Shown in pieces: positions 50,801-57,820 of a stretch of 64,000 bases of DNA (its first letter is position 1; every line of letters starts with the position of its first letter). Made by a program: the position numbers and the translations under genes. The DNA is from Dicaeum eximium. Its lineage: Eukaryota > Chordata > Aves > Passeriformes > Dicaeidae. The notes under the pieces are model-generated. The model was not told the origin of the DNA. It did no database searches and saw only the letters and a program-made list of their open reading frames with translations. Location: positions 301,703-365,702 of the forward strand of contig VWZP01006690.1 of NCBI GenBank assembly GCA_013396995.1, written 5' to 3'.

Positions 50801-52464
50801 AGAGTAGCTCAGCAATAAAAGAAGGAGGCTTTCAGCCATAATTAGCCTTAGCAGACTAAGAAGCCATTACAATACTGGAAATGTTGTGGTGCCAAGTGAT
50901 TCAATTAACAGAATGGTTTGTAACTGCTGTTGTACAAGGATCTCGAGAGGAGTGAATGCCAGGCAGAGGGACTGGTTCTAGGCTACTGGAAGACTTTAGC
51001 CAGATTCTAAACATCAGAGTTTGTTGGGTTTTTTTTGCAAAGCAAATTGCAAGGTCACCGGCAGAAAATATGAGTAGACTGAGATAAGTAACTTGTGTAC
51101 TCAACAATTCAAGCTAACTTAATGATCATCTTTATGAAAAAAATGAAGTAAAGCGTTCAGGGCTGTTGCAGTTAATGTAAGTAAGCTCTGCACTGAAAAA
51201 TGTTTAGTTTACTAATGTACTTCAGGAGAGTGAGAAGGATGTAGGTTTTTGCTTGGAAAACCAGCACAAAATATATTGTCGAGTATATTTTTGCTGCTAG
51301 GAACATCACTTGTGCTAGAGGATTTATTTGCATATTTGGCTGTTTTGTTTTTTGGCTTCATTCACTTCTAAGAATAAATTGGAACTTATGCTTTATTTCC
51401 CCTTATTGTTACTGCCACTATCTTATATGGAACTTCTTGACAGAAGTGTAGTTTTAGATTCTAGAATTGGGCATAAATGCTTCTTAATCACATCAGTTCA
51501 TCTCGTGGACTCTTAATTAACCAATGTGGACAGTACTAAACAGGGATGAAACTGAAAATTGTTTTGGGTACTCTTCTCTAGCCAAGGAAATGTATTGGTT
51601 CCATAATTATTCTAGTTAATGAGAAGAACGAGAAATGTGAAGGAGGTTAAGGTAACATCTAGAAATAAGTTCCTTTTTTCATCAGTACTCATACTAATTG
51701 GCTGAGCTAGCACTGAAAGCAGAACCCTGGGACTTTTTAAAAACACTCTGTTGTTCATGGAGGCCTTGCCAGAGTCTGATGTATGTGAGTATGAGTGGAG
51801 CAGCAAAGTGACTGTTACTGCACTTAATTCACTGTGGATGCATCCCAAAGTGGGCTGGATGTTCTAAGCATGAGGATATTGTGTCATTATCTGTTTGAAT
51901 TCAACAGTGGGGTTTTCTATTACAGAGATTTCCCTTCCAATTAAAGAAGAACCATCTCCCATATCTAAAATGAGACCAGTAACAGCCAACATCACTACAA
52001 TGCCTGTGAACACAGTGATATCCCGTCCACCTCCGCAGATCCAAATGGCCCCTCCTCCTGTGTCCTTAGAACCAACAACCAGCTTGTCTATAAGTTTGGA
52101 AAACCAACTTGAAGCTCTCTTGGATGGAACTTTACCATCAGGTAATGAAATTCCTCAACTGACAAGCAGTAATGAGGACAGAGAGTCATTTTCTTTAATT
52201 GAAGACCTCCAGAATGATCTGCTTAATCACTCCAGCATTTTAGATCACTCTCATTCACCCATGGAAACATCTGACCCACAGTTTACTACTAATAATTCTT
52301 GTCTGTCTCTTGACCTTCCTGATACAAATTTGGACAATATGGAATGGCTGGACATTACAATGCCCAGCTCCTCATCTGGACTCACCCCTCTCAGTTCTGC
52401 TGCCCCGAGTGTGTTTTCCACTGACTTTTTAGATCCACAAGATCTACAGTTGCACTGGGATTAA
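5583..52464 (+). CDS. MRTFB: MRTFB (MKL2) gene, coding span, 15-exon CDS with two alternative first exons
   Basis: Spliced coding gene for myocardin-related transcription factor B, a nucleus/cytoplasm shuttling coactivator of SRF. In this family G-actin binds the N-terminal RPEL motifs and holds the protein in the cytoplasm; actin polymerisation frees it to activate CArG-box genes. Joining exon 1b (16515-16635) to the 14 shared exons gives 3285 nt, 1094 aa plus TAA; exon 1a (5583-5736) instead gives about 1105 aa. Both are close to the length I recall for mammalian MRTFB. In 1b numbering: RPEL1 about 41-63 (diverged, RTREQL), RPEL2 R93-P94..E98-L99, RPEL3 R137-P138..E142-L143, basic region 281-296, Gln-rich 321-344, SAP 399-434, coiled coil 568-609, activation domain about 904-1094. 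Exon phases match at every junction. MRTFA is less likely: the exon 1a and 1b peptides and the linker sequences match MRTFB as I remember it. Confidence 0.97.
8822..8846. repeat. Short (CA)n microsatellite
   Basis: ACACACACACACATACACACA run with one interruption, in the exon 1a intron. Confidence 0.9.
9665..9713. repeat. TG-rich simple repeat
   Basis: Two short (TG)n runs separated by an AT-rich spacer, just upstream of a CR1 fragment. Confidence 0.85.
9712..9872 (+). mobile_element. CR1 LINE 3'-end fragment (forward)
   Basis: Contains the CR1 sequence AGAGGCTGTGGAATCTCCA, then a diverged ACTGGGCACTGTCCTAGGCA and a degraded terminal part ending GTGATTCTGG. It is 5'-truncated and follows a TG-rich simple repeat. 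Divergence from the consensus I remember suggests an old copy. Confidence 0.8.
9989..10055. repeat. G/T-rich low-complexity tract
   Basis: Repeating GGTTTT/GTTTTTGGG blocks on the + strand with no internal gene. Similar tracts occur at 25750-25840 and 35233-35282. Confidence 0.8.
16112..16118 (+). promoter_or_regulatory. AP-1-type motif TGACTCA upstream of exon 1b CpG segment
   Basis: A perfect TGACTCA lies about 400 bp before the 1b ATG, at the upstream edge of its CpG-rich segment, next to an AT-rich stretch. The position suits a proximal promoter element, but a 7-bp match on its own is weak evidence. Confidence 0.3.
16380..16415 (+). other. uORF 1 in exon 1b leader (11 aa)
   Basis: ATG in the context gccATGG (G at -3 and +4, near-optimal Kozak) followed by an 11-residue peptide, MGGAAAPGLLP, and TAG. 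It ends 99 nt before the main ATG, so reinitiation is possible. If transcription starts upstream of 16380, this uORF should reduce translation of the 1b isoform. No similarity to a known peptide is claimed. Confidence 0.5.
16488..16502 (+). other. uORF 2 in exon 1b leader (4 aa)
   Basis: ATG-TTG-CCA-TTC-TAA, ending 12 nt before the main 1b ATG. The context is weak (T at -3), so leaky scanning is likely. It lies between uORF 1 and the main start. Confidence 0.35.
16515..16635 (+). CDS. MRTFB: MRTFB alternative first coding exon 1b
   Basis: Encodes 40 codons plus one base: MIDSSKKQQQGFSEIL through KEKECLEVNSQKSLKE. This closely matches the N terminus of the main human MRTFB isoform as I remember it. 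The start has A at -3 (accATGa). The donor is G|gtcagt at 16636, phase 1, and joins to 30096 to give SLKE-V-LQLRLQQ. The same acceptor is shared with exon 1a, so the two exons are mutually exclusive N termini placed about 11 kb apart. Confidence 0.93.
22199..22264. repeat. Perfect 23-bp tandem repeat, nearly three copies
   Basis: The unit AAATCACAGTGGTATCATTTAGT starts at 22199, 22222 and 22245 (described here as a 23-mer with core ATCACAGTGGTATCATTTAG). Copies are identical until the last diverges at TTTGGG. Such identity means recent duplication. Confidence 0.93.
23452..23625. repeat. GC-rich minisatellite, seven 23/27-bp units
   Basis: Seven units beginning CCGCTCTGTGTCCGT or a close variant start at 23452, 23475, 23502, 23525, 23548, 23575 and 23602, so the spacing is 23 or 27 bp. 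It sits in a locally GC-rich part of the intron between exon 1b and exon 2. It creates open frames up to 184 codons on both strands, which are repeat artefacts and not genes. Confidence 0.88.
30096..30161 (+). CDS. MRTFB: MRTFB exon 2, RPEL motif 1
   Basis: First shared exon, 66 bp, acceptor gtcag at 30091-30095 and donor C|gtaaga. It encodes VLQLRLQQRRTREQLVDQGI followed by MP, the first RPEL actin-binding motif. The core is diverged here (RTREQL rather than RPxxxEL), as is usual for RPEL1 in MRTFs. Phase 1 in and phase 1 out. Confidence 0.96.
30162..31144 (+). other. MRTFB: Intron 2
   Basis: 983 bp, GT-AG, AT-rich; nothing further seen. Confidence 0.9.
31145..31200 (+). CDS. MRTFB: MRTFB exon 3, linker between RPEL1 and RPEL2
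   Basis: Small 56-bp exon encoding LKSPAAFHEQIKSLERAR, the strongly conserved MRTF linker and start of RPEL2. The acceptor is cttcacag and the donor is AGG|gtaaag; the exon ends on a codon boundary. Confidence 0.96.
31201..31766 (+). other. MRTFB: Intron 3
   Basis: 566 bp, GT-AG; nothing further seen. Confidence 0.9.
31767..31842 (+). CDS. MRTFB: MRTFB exon 4, RPEL motif 2
   Basis: 76 bp, encoding TENFLKHKIRSRPDRSELV followed by RMHILE. It contains the canonical RPEL core R93-P94-D-R-S-E98-L99 (1b numbering). The acceptor is ttttaag and the donor is G|gtagga, phase 1 out. Confidence 0.97.
31843..32339 (+). other. MRTFB: Intron 4
   Basis: 497 bp, GT-AG; nothing further seen. Confidence 0.9.
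32340..32501 (+). CDS. MRTFB: MRTFB exon 5, RPEL motif 3 and basic nuclear-import residues
   Basis: 162 bp. Encodes ETFAEPSLQATQ, the basic segment MKLKRARLADD and RPEL3 (R137-P138..E142-L143), ending VEKNILPVDSSVKEAII. In the family the basic residues here belong to the nuclear import signal that actin masks. The 3' end is unusual: the only donor that keeps the reading frame is ATAG|gcaagt at 32502, a GC donor that otherwise matches the consensus. A GT three bases further on (32505) would put exon 6 out of frame. Confidence 0.95.
32502..33029 (+). other. MRTFB: Intron 5, GC-AG type with tandem acceptor
   Basis: 528 bp. The donor gcaagt after ATAG is the classic GC-donor context, and the acceptor is ttttagCAG (NAGNAG). 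Only this donor joins exon 5 to exon 6 in frame. Confidence 0.85.
33030..33214 (+). CDS. MRTFB: MRTFB exon 6, Ser/Pro-rich acidic segment
   Basis: Encodes VGQENYPQALDDFSFDEDS, then SDALSPDQPASQESQGS and a Ser/Pro-rich tail ending TSTQ. The acceptor is a tandem ttttagCAG: using the first AG (exon from 33030) inserts one Ala (II-A-VGQ), while using the second (from 33033) gives IIVGQ as in MRTFA. The donor is CAG|gtacag and the exon ends on a codon boundary. The SP sites are typical of the phosphorylated region after RPEL3. Confidence 0.95.
33215..37759 (+). other. MRTFB: Intron 6
   Basis: 4.5 kb, GT-AG, with a G/T-rich low-complexity tract at 35233-35282. Open frames are short and unremarkable. 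Confidence 0.85.
37760..37900 (+). CDS. MRTFB: MRTFB exon 7, Pro/Thr-rich linker
   Basis: 141 bp (47 codons, phase 0 at both ends). Encodes YPPLTSPVPEFLKPPSTIEQ and a Thr-rich run ending SAAKPGPTLVK. VPEFLK and AKPGP are shared with mammalian MRTFB; the rest is less conserved. The acceptor is atactag and the donor AAG|gtgggt. Because it is symmetric, skipping it would keep the frame. Confidence 0.94.
37901..39304 (+). other. MRTFB: Intron 7
   Basis: 1.4 kb, GT-AG; nothing further seen. The 118-codon open frame at 37917 starts in the intron and has no similarity I recognise. Confidence 0.88.
39305..39552 (+). CDS. MRTFB: MRTFB exon 8, basic SRF/importin-binding region and Gln-rich segment
   Basis: 248 bp. 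Encodes QSHPKNPNDKH, the basic cluster RSKKCKEPKPRVKKLK (281-296), KYHQYIPPDQK, then the Gln-rich LLQQQQLFLQLQILSQQQQ. In myocardin-family proteins this basic B1 region takes part in SRF binding and nuclear import. It is among the best conserved stretches in the gene. The acceptor is taaacag and the donor AA|gtatgt, phase 2. Confidence 0.97.
39553..41120 (+). other. MRTFB: Intron 8
   Basis: 1.6 kb, GT-AG with an AAG acceptor and a T-rich tract just upstream of it; nothing further seen. Confidence 0.88.
41121..41274 (+). CDS. MRTFB: MRTFB exon 9, Ser/Asn-rich linker and start of SAP domain
   Basis: 154 bp. Encodes (K)PLNDKQSNNGNSPLNTLNN and ends RKPGPLPSSLDDLK, the first residues of the SAP domain. 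The acceptor is acgtgaag, an AAG type that is weaker than its neighbours. The donor is AAG|gtaaaa and the exon ends in phase 0. Confidence 0.94.
41275..43408 (+). other. MRTFB: Intron 9
   Basis: 2.1 kb, GT-AG. Contains the 19-bp AT-rich tandem repeat and ends in a TTTTA-repeat tract before the acceptor. Confidence 0.88.
42233..42281. repeat. 19-bp AT-rich tandem repeat in intron 9
   Basis: ACTTGTAAAAATATTTAAT occurs at 42233 and 42252, followed by a partial third copy of the AAAATATTTAAT half. Confidence 0.85.
43409..44431 (+). CDS. MRTFB: MRTFB exon 10, SAP domain, Ser/Thr-rich region and coiled coil
   Basis: Largest coding exon, 1023 bp (341 codons). It opens with VAELKMELKLRGLPVSGTK, completing the SAP domain, a putative DNA-binding helix pair. 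Next come a Ser/Thr-rich linker and the conserved block SPLPISPSPSEQSSLSTDD. A heptad-rich coiled coil follows (about 568-609, AEKDRKLQEKEKQIEELKRK onward) that mediates dimerisation in the family. It continues with VVIKQEIP, a psi-K-x-E sumoylation-type motif at K674, and a Gln/Ala/Pro-rich part ending GNIKLQ. The acceptor follows an unusually long T-rich tract and the donor is CAG|gtaagg. Reading past the donor gives only intron-encoded residues and a stop. Confidence 0.97.
44432..45769 (+). other. MRTFB: Intron 10
   Basis: 1.3 kb, GT-AG. The 152-codon open frame at 45167 is intronic with no recognisable domain. Confidence 0.88.
45770..45925 (+). CDS. MRTFB: MRTFB exon 11, Gln/Pro-rich transactivation region
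   Basis: 156 bp, 52 codons, phase 0 at both ends. Encodes AQSQAGIQTPPQIPAPISSS and ends ALGQTQQIRK. Composition (Gln, Pro, Ser, Thr) and position fit the less conserved transactivation region of MRTFB. The acceptor is cctttag and the donor AAG|gtttgt. Symmetric, so it could be skipped in frame. Confidence 0.92.
45926..48250 (+). other. MRTFB: Intron 11
   Basis: 2.3 kb, GT-AG; nothing further seen. Confidence 0.88.
48251..48409 (+). CDS. MRTFB: MRTFB exon 12, Ser/Asn/Pro-rich transactivation region
   Basis: 159 bp, 53 codons, phase 0. Encodes VFPPATSNAVFSYQTAPVST, then QSFINKTSNS and ends QNGPAAPNK. FINK and LQNGP-type matches agree with mammalian MRTFB. The acceptor is ccttttcag and the donor AAG|gtaagg. 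Confidence 0.93.
48410..48692 (+). other. MRTFB: Intron 12
   Basis: 283 bp, the shortest intron of the gene, GT-AG. Confidence 0.9.
48693..48830 (+). CDS. MRTFB: MRTFB exon 13, PPxY-containing segment
   Basis: 138 bp, 46 codons, phase 0. Encodes PGSPSQAQPYIVQQPLF and the conserved block KTKDPPRYEEAIKQTR. PPRY (876-879) fits the WW-domain ligand form PPxY. The acceptor is tcacgcag and the donor GAG|gtactt. Confidence 0.95.
48831..50191 (+). other. MRTFB: Intron 13
   Basis: 1.4 kb, GT-AG; nothing further seen. Confidence 0.88.
50192..50252 (+). CDS. MRTFB: MRTFB exon 14, MDDLFDILIKSGE motif
   Basis: Short 61-bp exon encoding ISSAHSQQMDDLFDILIKSG, an acidic/hydrophobic helix nearly identical across MRTFs and typical of an activation segment. 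The acceptor is actacag and the donor G|gtaagc. Phase 1 out, joining AG at 51926 to complete Glu. Confidence 0.96.
50253..51925 (+). other. MRTFB: Intron 14
   Basis: 1.7 kb, GT-AG; nothing further seen. Confidence 0.88.
51926..52464 (+). CDS. MRTFB: MRTFB exon 15, C-terminal activation domain and stop codon
   Basis: Last coding exon: 539 bp to the TAA at 52462-52464. Encodes ISLPIKEEPSPISKMRPVTA (IKEE is a second sumoylation-type motif, K922), then LENQLEALLDGTLPSGNEIP, FSLIEDLQNDLLNHSSILDH and SPMETSD. It ends NLDNMEWLDITMP and FLDPQDLQLHWD, the same terminal pattern as other MRTFs. Rich in acidic and bulky hydrophobic residues, as expected for the transactivation domain. The acceptor is tattacag. 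Confidence 0.97.
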
Positions 52465-55400
52465 GCGATAGCCAATGAGAACACGACCTGCGAGTCTCTT
52501 TACAGCAGAGGTCCATTATTACACCATTCTGAGTGCAGTTAACATTAACTAAGACAGTAATGTGTGGAAGAACAAATGCTTGAAGCTAATTCCTTATTGA
52601 TTTTCAAGTTTACAACAGTGAATCACTTTATGCACCTATCAGTAATGCAGATCAGGGCCCTCTGAAAGCTGTATGTCACAAGTCAAGAAAGGATGATTGT
52701 ACTTCGTGATTAAAAGTACCCCAAGGTAAATGTATCACAAATATTTAAGGAAGAAGTTATGTCTCTGACTTTGTAATACTTAAATGAGCAACACAACAAG
52801 ACTAAACTTAGAGTGAGATGTCAGTTCTCTGTATTGATCCAGTGAGCAAATGTCTGGGGGAGGGGAGGTATCACTGCACTTCTTTGTTCCTGTGGAAAGC
52901 CTGAGCCAGGTTCAGAACTAATTGTGAGGGCAAAGGCAAGTAGAAGCACTGGCTGGTTCAGTGAAATTTCATATATCTAGTCTCTTAATTTGTTCAAATT
53001 GTTTTTATATTTTGTTTTTGTGGATTTTAAAACACTTCCCCCATTCTTTAATCGTGAGGGAGGAATTTAACTGCATCCAAAGGGATATTAAGTGTAACTG
53101 CAAGAAATCCACTGTAGCTAATGCCAGGTAATATTGAGAACACTGAATTTTGTATAGCAATGCTCTGGATTTAATAGCTAGGTTTTAATGTGTATATCAG
53201 ACAGTTATTTGTATACTCTTTTAACTTTATATAGCTTATTTTTGTGAACAGAGGGGAACACAGTGGTCTTCAAACAAGAGATTATTATAATGGAAGTAAA
53301 TATCCTATTTTGCTTTGTGTTTGAGGATACTCGTTAGATCATTGAATCCAGTATCTCAGCATATTAGAGAAGTTTGAGGAAGTAGAAAAGTTTAATTAAT
53401 AGTGTTGTATGCTACAATCCTGCAAGCATCTATGCAAGAATAGTCCCAATGCCCTCAATAAAAGATGTTTGTAGGAGGAGATCAAGTTGCAGGGGACAGT
53501 GCTGACAGGACAACCATCATTTCTTAATGAACACCTTTGTTGAACAGCTTTGTCTGCCACTACATAACATCAGGGAAACAACAGAGAAGCTGCTCAGTGT
53601 GAATCCTAAACACCAGGATCTGAATGTACTGTTTGTGATAAGAAGGCATACTGCATATCTGAAACAGAGAATAGCAAAAATTAAGCTTTTACCTCACAGC
53701 ACAGCACGTGAATTTTTTTTTAAAGCCCTTAGTTGTTGTTTTCAGAGTCTATTATGAAAGCGGTTAGAAAAACAAAAAAAAATTCAAGTAGAACTAATAT
53801 ACTTTGACATTCTATGGTTGTCTCTCAGGTAGTAGCTGTTAAATGTTGCAATAGATGATGGAGGCTGATAATCAAACACAAAATTGCAGTTTCCTAATAG
53901 GGAAATATTGTATGTTTTCTAGTCTGAAAACTGATCTCATTACATGGTTCTTTCCTCACCAACAAGTTTCAAAAAAAAGTTTTGTAGGACTGAATGAAAA
54001 AATGCCCCGAATAGAATAATGATATTTATCAAAGAAATACTGAAAACAGTAAGTAGCTGTTATCCACTTAGCAACCTTCATCACATTTTTCAAAAAGAAA
54101 AACACAACACAATCATATTAACATGAAACAAATACTTTTGTTATGGAAAATGAAAAAAAAAACTTATGGAATTACCTGAAAATTTGCATCTCCAGATATA
54201 AGGCTGTTTGGTTTACTGATAGGACAGAATTCCATTGGCTTTGGATAAAATAATGGATCGCATCATTGATTCAGGGTTTGAACTGATACCATATGTTTGC
54301 ATCATATCAGTTACAGCACTTTAAATCATTATGTATCTTCACTGGTTTTACTGGCCAAGAATTACTGTAATATGAAACTAAGTACAAGAAAACAATCTTT
54401 GGGGAATTTTCACTACACACAGTTGAAAGACATAATTCCTTATTCCTTCTTGCTGTGCCTACAATACTTGAGTACAATATTACATGTGGACTGTCTGCCT
54501 TAAGCTTTGATGGTATAGGACTTTTCAATAACAGTGAACACTTAACATTCAACTTTTTGCATTCCTGTTCATCATCCTGTCTTGGGAGCTAATACTCTGA
54601 GATACGAAGTGCCCTCGGCTGTTAGGAGAAAAAGGATTAAGGACTCTTGGTCTGATAGGAACAACTCTGAATGAAATTTAGTGTTCTGCAGTACTGTCAG
54701 TTTATTCTGTGTGATACACCAGACATCATACAATGTATGTGTGGGTAGAGTTAGCCCTTTTTGACCCTGCCTCCTGATTAAATGAGAGGCAAGTAAATTA
54801 ATTTTTAGAGGACAAATTAACCTAGAGCAACTGTACTGTCATTTTTGATGTGCATGTAAATAGAGCTTGAAACTGGCAAAGTCATCTTGCTACAAAATTA
54901 CCCTTATTGGCAGTGTAGAATGTTAATTAATCCATAGGAATCTTTGTGCAGAAATAAACCCAAACAGTTGAGATGTCTTGTTATCAGTACGGTATAGCTT
55001 TCTGCTCTGAACGTCTATTTGAAAAAAAAAATAAAAATTAAGGGATCATTTTAGTTTCTGAAGTACAAATATTCTAGTGTAGGGAATGTGTGATTACTTT
55101 TCTGTACATTTCAGAATTGTGTATTAAACCTTATATAAGATGGTTTGCTTTAGACTTCGTTCTGAAATGTGCTATGTTTGCCATAGTTGTATATGCCTGT
55201 TTATGGCAGAAATAGGTTTTGCTTAGACTTTTGTGTGTGCATGTTTTACATGACAATTTTTGTAGCACAAGTACAATACATCTTAGAAATTTAATCATGG
55301 CTGTGCAGTTTGACTGCACAGAACTGAATCTTTCTCATTAAGAGAACAGTTGCAAAGGAATGCACTGGCACTAAATTTGCCATTTAATGGCTGCAGTATA

Positions 55401-57290
55401 CTAACAGAATGCATCCTATCAAATGTGGTGTTAGTGGGTCCTTCAAAGTAATTAAGAATACCTTCTAATCAGTGTGAAAATCAAAAGTTGGTTGTTTACA
55501 GTTCTAGACAGAGAGAGCTCAGACAATGTTTTACTAGGCTAGTGTTACTCAAGAGGAGTCACATCCTGTAGAGAGATTGAATTTGTTGTGCACTTTCAGT
55601 GCCATTCAGCATCAGTTACAACAAGGAAGTTTACAGGCAAAATTTTGTTTAACATTAGAAATAGTTAAAAAAGCATTGTCATACTCTCTCTGACAATAAA
55701 ATTAATTTACAGCAGTTGTTCTCTACAGAAATTTAAAGTGTAATCCAGCAATGTGGGCTTGCAGACCTGCAGAATCAGAACTGTAAAAAGCTGAGGCCAC
55801 AGCTTTTAGAAATAATCACTACTTAATACTGACATTTATTTCCCAGGTATTTGTAAATTCACCAACAGGAGACATGTTGAGAGAAGATGGTGATCCAAAC
55901 AGAAGTGTCACTATTAACCTTTTCTGTTATGTAATCTCAAACATTCAGATGCCTCAAAAGTGTAGGCGCTGTAATCAGACCCCAAGCACAAGCTGCTGAA
56001 CTTCTTTTCAAGGCAAAGAAACTGCATTTTCAGGATACATTGAACTGGAAGGGCATTATGTAACCAAAACACAGGAAAGTTCACCGATGTAAACAATTAT
56101 TATTTGGATGGCATCTTAAGTGTATTATAAACTGAAAGCAAACTCTATTAAAACTGGAAAAAAACCTTCCACTTATCTCTAGTAAATGTTTTGTTGAAAC
56201 TCTTCATATTGTGGTCTATGAAATCACCTTTCAGTGACGTCTGGACCATACCCCAGAAGGTATTTAGTGTGAGATCTGTGGAACTGAGTTACATATAGTA
56301 TATAAACATGGCCAATAAAGAGCATCCATTAAAACCTGAAATAATCTCAAATATTCCTTTTATACCAGGTTGCTAGGAATAAAGTGCAAAAAAGAGACAC
56401 CTACATCATTCTGTAGTGTCCAATACTGAATAGAAAGTGTTTTTAAGTTAAAAGTGCATAAATGTATTTGTAGAAATCTAGCCAAAAAAAAAGCCATTCT
56501 AGCTATGAGAGCAAATTCTCAAAAAAAGCAGGGAATGGTTAATAACTATATAATCACACTATTTTTATAAAATTATACAGCTCAGATATTCAAAAGACAG
56601 CCTAAAATAAATTCTAATAATATAAAAGTTTAATAGGAACCAAAGCATTGCCATTTATATTGCCAAAGGAGGCACTTTGTATTTTAAAGCATAGGAAATT
56701 AAGTCCCCAGAAGTGTTATCCATACTTTTTTAAAATTAAGGATGTAGATATTTTCAAAGCTGTTTTTGATGTTTAACAGTACAGATTTGTTTTTGTTGTT
56801 TGAGAGATTTGTAGTAACTAATAGCACAGGCTTTTTTTCCAGATAGGATTTTCTTCACAGTACTGCTTGCAGTAGAAATAACGCTAACCCTAGTAGGTGT
56901 TTCTCTTCTTATTTTCATAGTCATAATTATGTCTTAGCATCTCATTTTGTGAAAAGAAGAAGATAAACACCTGTCTCTGGGGCCCTCTTCATTTAAGCAC
57001 TACTTTACTAAATGCAAATTATGGCAATCAGGGCGTCAGTTTATGTATTGCCTTTTTAGAACCATGATGCCTTTGTATTTGCTGTTTGCACCCCTAAAAT
57101 CAATTCCATATGTTTGAATGCCATATGTTTTGCACATTGTACTGTATATATGTAATGCATACTGTATTTTTATATGTGTACTACATTTATCAAATATTTT
57201 GTACATAGTGGCAATATTGTAGCTACTGAGGAAATGTTTGATATTTCAGCATTTTTGCTAAGTGTCTCAAATAAAAAAGGAAAACTGTGT
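52465..57290 (+). other. MRTFB: MRTFB 3' UTR (about 4.8 kb)
   Basis: AT-rich sequence with no credible ORF runs from the stop codon to the AATAAA at 57270, followed by a T/G-containing downstream element. Other AATAAA hexamers inside the UTR at 53457, 55030, 56314 and 56378 could give shorter UTRs. Three TGTANATA Pumilio-type motifs are present at 54855, 57143 and 57200, and ATTTA pentamers occur throughout. The 3' boundary is an estimate from the poly(A) signal. Confidence 0.75.
57270..57275 (+). terminator. MRTFB: Probable main MRTFB polyadenylation signal AATAAA
   Basis: AATAAA followed 12-30 nt later by an A-rich then T/G-containing stretch. It is the last good signal before CR1-derived intergenic sequence begins at about 57550. 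Cleavage would be near 57290-57300. Confidence 0.6.
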
Positions 57291-57544
57291 TCATTTGTCC
57301 ATGGTTACTACTTAAAATGAAAATATCATTCTGACTTTTATGAGTCTGAAACATTGGGCCTATGTTCTAACTAAGTACCTTTCTCACAAAAAGGAGTAAG
57401 AATGAATCTGCACTTAGAGAAACTCCAAAAGATTATGCTTCATCTTTGAAATCAGAGCCAAAATCTGTAAGAAAATAGACTTCCTGAGCCCTTGAAGTTT
57501 AGCTTTGGACTTCCGGGTTTTTAGCATTTTTTTGCATAGCATCA

Positions 57545-57820
57545 TTTACTCATAGAACGGCCTGGGTTGGAAGGGACCTTAAAGCTCATCTTGTTCCCTG
57601 CCACGGGCAAGGAACCTTCCCCTATCCCAGGTTGCTCCAAGCCCTGTGGAACCTGGCCTTGGAGACTGCCAGGGATGGGGCAGCCTCAGCTGCAATGGGT
57701 GACACTCCAGCATCTCAGCACCCTCACAGCCAAGCACTTCCTCCTAATACCCAATCCAAACCTTCTTCAGTTTGAGTCTGTTCCCCCTTGTGCTCTCACT
57801 ACAAACCTCTTGTAATGCAC
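57545..57820 (-). mobile_element. CR1 LINE 3'-end fragment (reverse)
   Basis: Reads as the reverse complement of the CR1 3' end: GGGTTGGAAGGGACCTTAAA at 57565, then CAGGTTGCTCCAAGCCC, CCAGGGATGGGGCAGCC and TTCCTCCTAATACCCAATCC. The open frame across it (57567-57815) is a product of the repeat. It lies about 260 bp past the MRTFB poly(A) signal. Confidence 0.9.

Noticed and set aside
57567..57815. 82-codon open frame after MRTFB
   Set aside because: It is the reverse-strand CR1 3' end; the matching sequence is a retroposon remnant and not a gene.
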